Below are positions 63,059 through 64,000 of a stretch of 64,000 nt of DNA, piece after piece; positions within the stretch are counted from its first letter, which is position 1, and every line of letters starts with the position of its first letter. The notes under the pieces are model-generated. The model was not told where the DNA came from, searched no databases, and worked only from the letters and a program-made list of their open reading frames with translations. The translations under genes and the position numbers were made by a program. The stretch is taken from the NCBI RefSeq assembly GCF_023241715.1, contig NZ_JALQCW010000026.1:1-64000 (forward strand). Direction: 5' to 3'. The stretch is from Pseudomonas morbosilactucae. Its GTDB lineage: Bacteria; Pseudomonadota; Gammaproteobacteria; Pseudomonadales; Pseudomonadaceae.

Positions 63059-64000
63059 TCAGACGAGGATCGAAGTACCGGTCATTTCCGCCGGTTTTTC
63101 CAGGTCCAGAAGCTTCAGCAGCGTCGGCGCCACGTCCGCCAGCACGCCGCCTTCACGCACTTTCAGGTCACGCTTGCCAACATAGATGAACGGCACCGGC
63201 TCGGTGGTGTGGGCGGTGTGCGCCTGGCCGGTGGATTCGTCGGCCATCTGCTCGACGTTGCCGTGGTCGGCGGTGATCAGGGCTTCGCCGCCGACCTTTT
63301 CCAGGGCATCGACAATCCGCCCCACGCACAGGTCCAGGCATTCCACGGCCTTGACTGCGGCATCGAACACGCCGCTGTGGCCGACCATGTCGCCGTTGGC
63401 ATAGTTGACGATGATCACGTCGTAGCGCTGGTGCTCGATGGCATCGACGATCTTGTCGGTGACTTCCGGCGCGCTCATTTCCGGCTGCAGGTCGTAGGTG
63501 GCGACTTTGGGCGACGGCACCAGGATGCGCTCTTCACCCGGGAAGGGCTCTTCGCGACCACCGGAGAAGAAGAAGGTCACGTGGGCGTACTTCTCGGTTT
63601 CGGCGATGCGCAGCTGGGTCTTGCCGTTTTTCGCCAGGTAATCGCCGAGGACGTTTTCCAGGCTGCCGGGGGCAAAGGCCGATGGCGCCGGGATGCTGGC
63701 CGCGTATTGGGTCAGCATCACGAAACCGGCCAGGGCGGGCTGGCGCGCACGTTCGAAGTCCTTGAAGCCGTCTTCGACGAAGACCCGGGTCAGTTCCCGG
63801 GCACGGTCGGCGCGGAAGTTCATGAACACCACGGCGTCGCCGTCTTCTACCCGGACCTTGTCGCCGATGCTGGTGGCCTTGACGAATTCGTCGCTCTCGC
63901 CACGCTCGTAGGCGGCTTGCAGGCCTTGCTGGGCCGTGGCCGCCTGGAACTCGCTGTTGCCATCGACGATCAGGTTGTAGGCCTGGGCCACACGGTCCCA
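63059..64000 (-). CDS. gpmI: phosphoglycerate mutase, 2,3-BPG-independent (partial)
   Basis: The C-terminal 313 residues of the Mn-dependent enzyme are present; the start lies outside the window. Metal and active-site motifs are visible: [37 protein letters not shown] and [11 protein letters not shown]. It interconverts 3- and 2-phosphoglycerate. It is followed by a terminator and then envC. Confidence 0.96.
   Translation of the reverse strand, partial: WDRVAQAYNLIVDGNSEFQAATAQQGLQAAYERGESDEFVKATSIGDKVRVEDGDAVVFMNFRADRARELTRVFVEDGFKDFERARQPALAGFVMLTQYAASIPAPSAFAPGSLENVLGDYLAKNGKTQLRIAETEKYAHVTFFFSGGREEPFPGEERILVPSPKVATYDLQPEMSAPEVTDKIVDAIEHQRYDVIIVNYANGDMVGHSGVFDAAVKAVECLDLCVGRIVDALEKVGGEALITADHGNVEQMADESTGQAHTAHTTEPVPFIYVGKRDLKVREGGVLADVAPTLLKLLDLEKPAEMTGTSILV

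Overview
The window looks like a chromosomal stretch of a Pseudomonas of the P. fluorescens/P. putida kind. The evidence is high G+C, REP-type repeats, OprD-family porin, and several gene blocks I know from that genus: gpmI-envC-ctpA-deacetylase, hisB-hisH-(DUF2164)-hisA-hisF, asmA-mutY-yggX-tRNA-Phe, an ABC amino-acid operon next to a GABA-type permease, and fdsGBAD formate dehydrogenase. This assignment rests on recognising proteins and gene order; no database search was run.

Layout. 1-8.4 kb: a secreted multicopper oxidase, a frameshifted LprI/DUF1311-like protein, an acetyltransferase, small membrane or unknown proteins, a cytochrome c, and a SMI1/KNR4 pair. 8.4-17 kb: a 5-oxoproline-type operon (NRAMP-like permease, PxpA, DUF1445 protein, fused PxpB-PxpC, biotin carboxylase with BCCP, OprD porin) facing a GntR/FCD regulator. 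17.3-18.3 kb: an AraC/GyrI regulator and a terminator. 18.26-27.89 kb: a genomic island inserted in the 3' end of tRNA-Thr(TGT). It carries an SF2 helicase with a small Zn-site protein, a three-gene ABC-3C/Lamassu-like cassette (Rad50-like ATPase, middle component, Mrr-type nuclease), two tyrosine recombinases and a cluster of DnaA boxes. 28-33.3 kb: NAD-linked molybdenum formate dehydrogenase. 34-40 kb: a methyltransferase, an ABC basic-amino-acid importer and a permease with a sigma-54 promoter. 40-46.3 kb: mostly small unknown proteins, a DKNYY protein, a PchB-like lyase and a structured leader before a small gene. 46.4-48.6 kb: a decayed DUF1016 gene, and an MFS exporter with a divergent TetR and palindromic operators. 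48.8-64 kb: the conserved core block ending in partial gpmI.

The most interesting region is the island. Its nuclease, middle-component and ATPase genes overlap by four bases each and run convergently to the helicase/Zn-protein pair, which suggests two adjacent phage-defence or conflict modules. The ATPase is frameshifted as read.

A caution applies to the whole window. Several conserved features lack exactly one base (yggX, the LprI-like gene, tRNA-Thr, the left att copy), and in each case the loss is best explained as GG read as G. The ATPase frameshift lies in a T6 run. This pattern suggests residual indel errors in the sequence rather than many independent mutations, so the broken genes may be intact in the organism.
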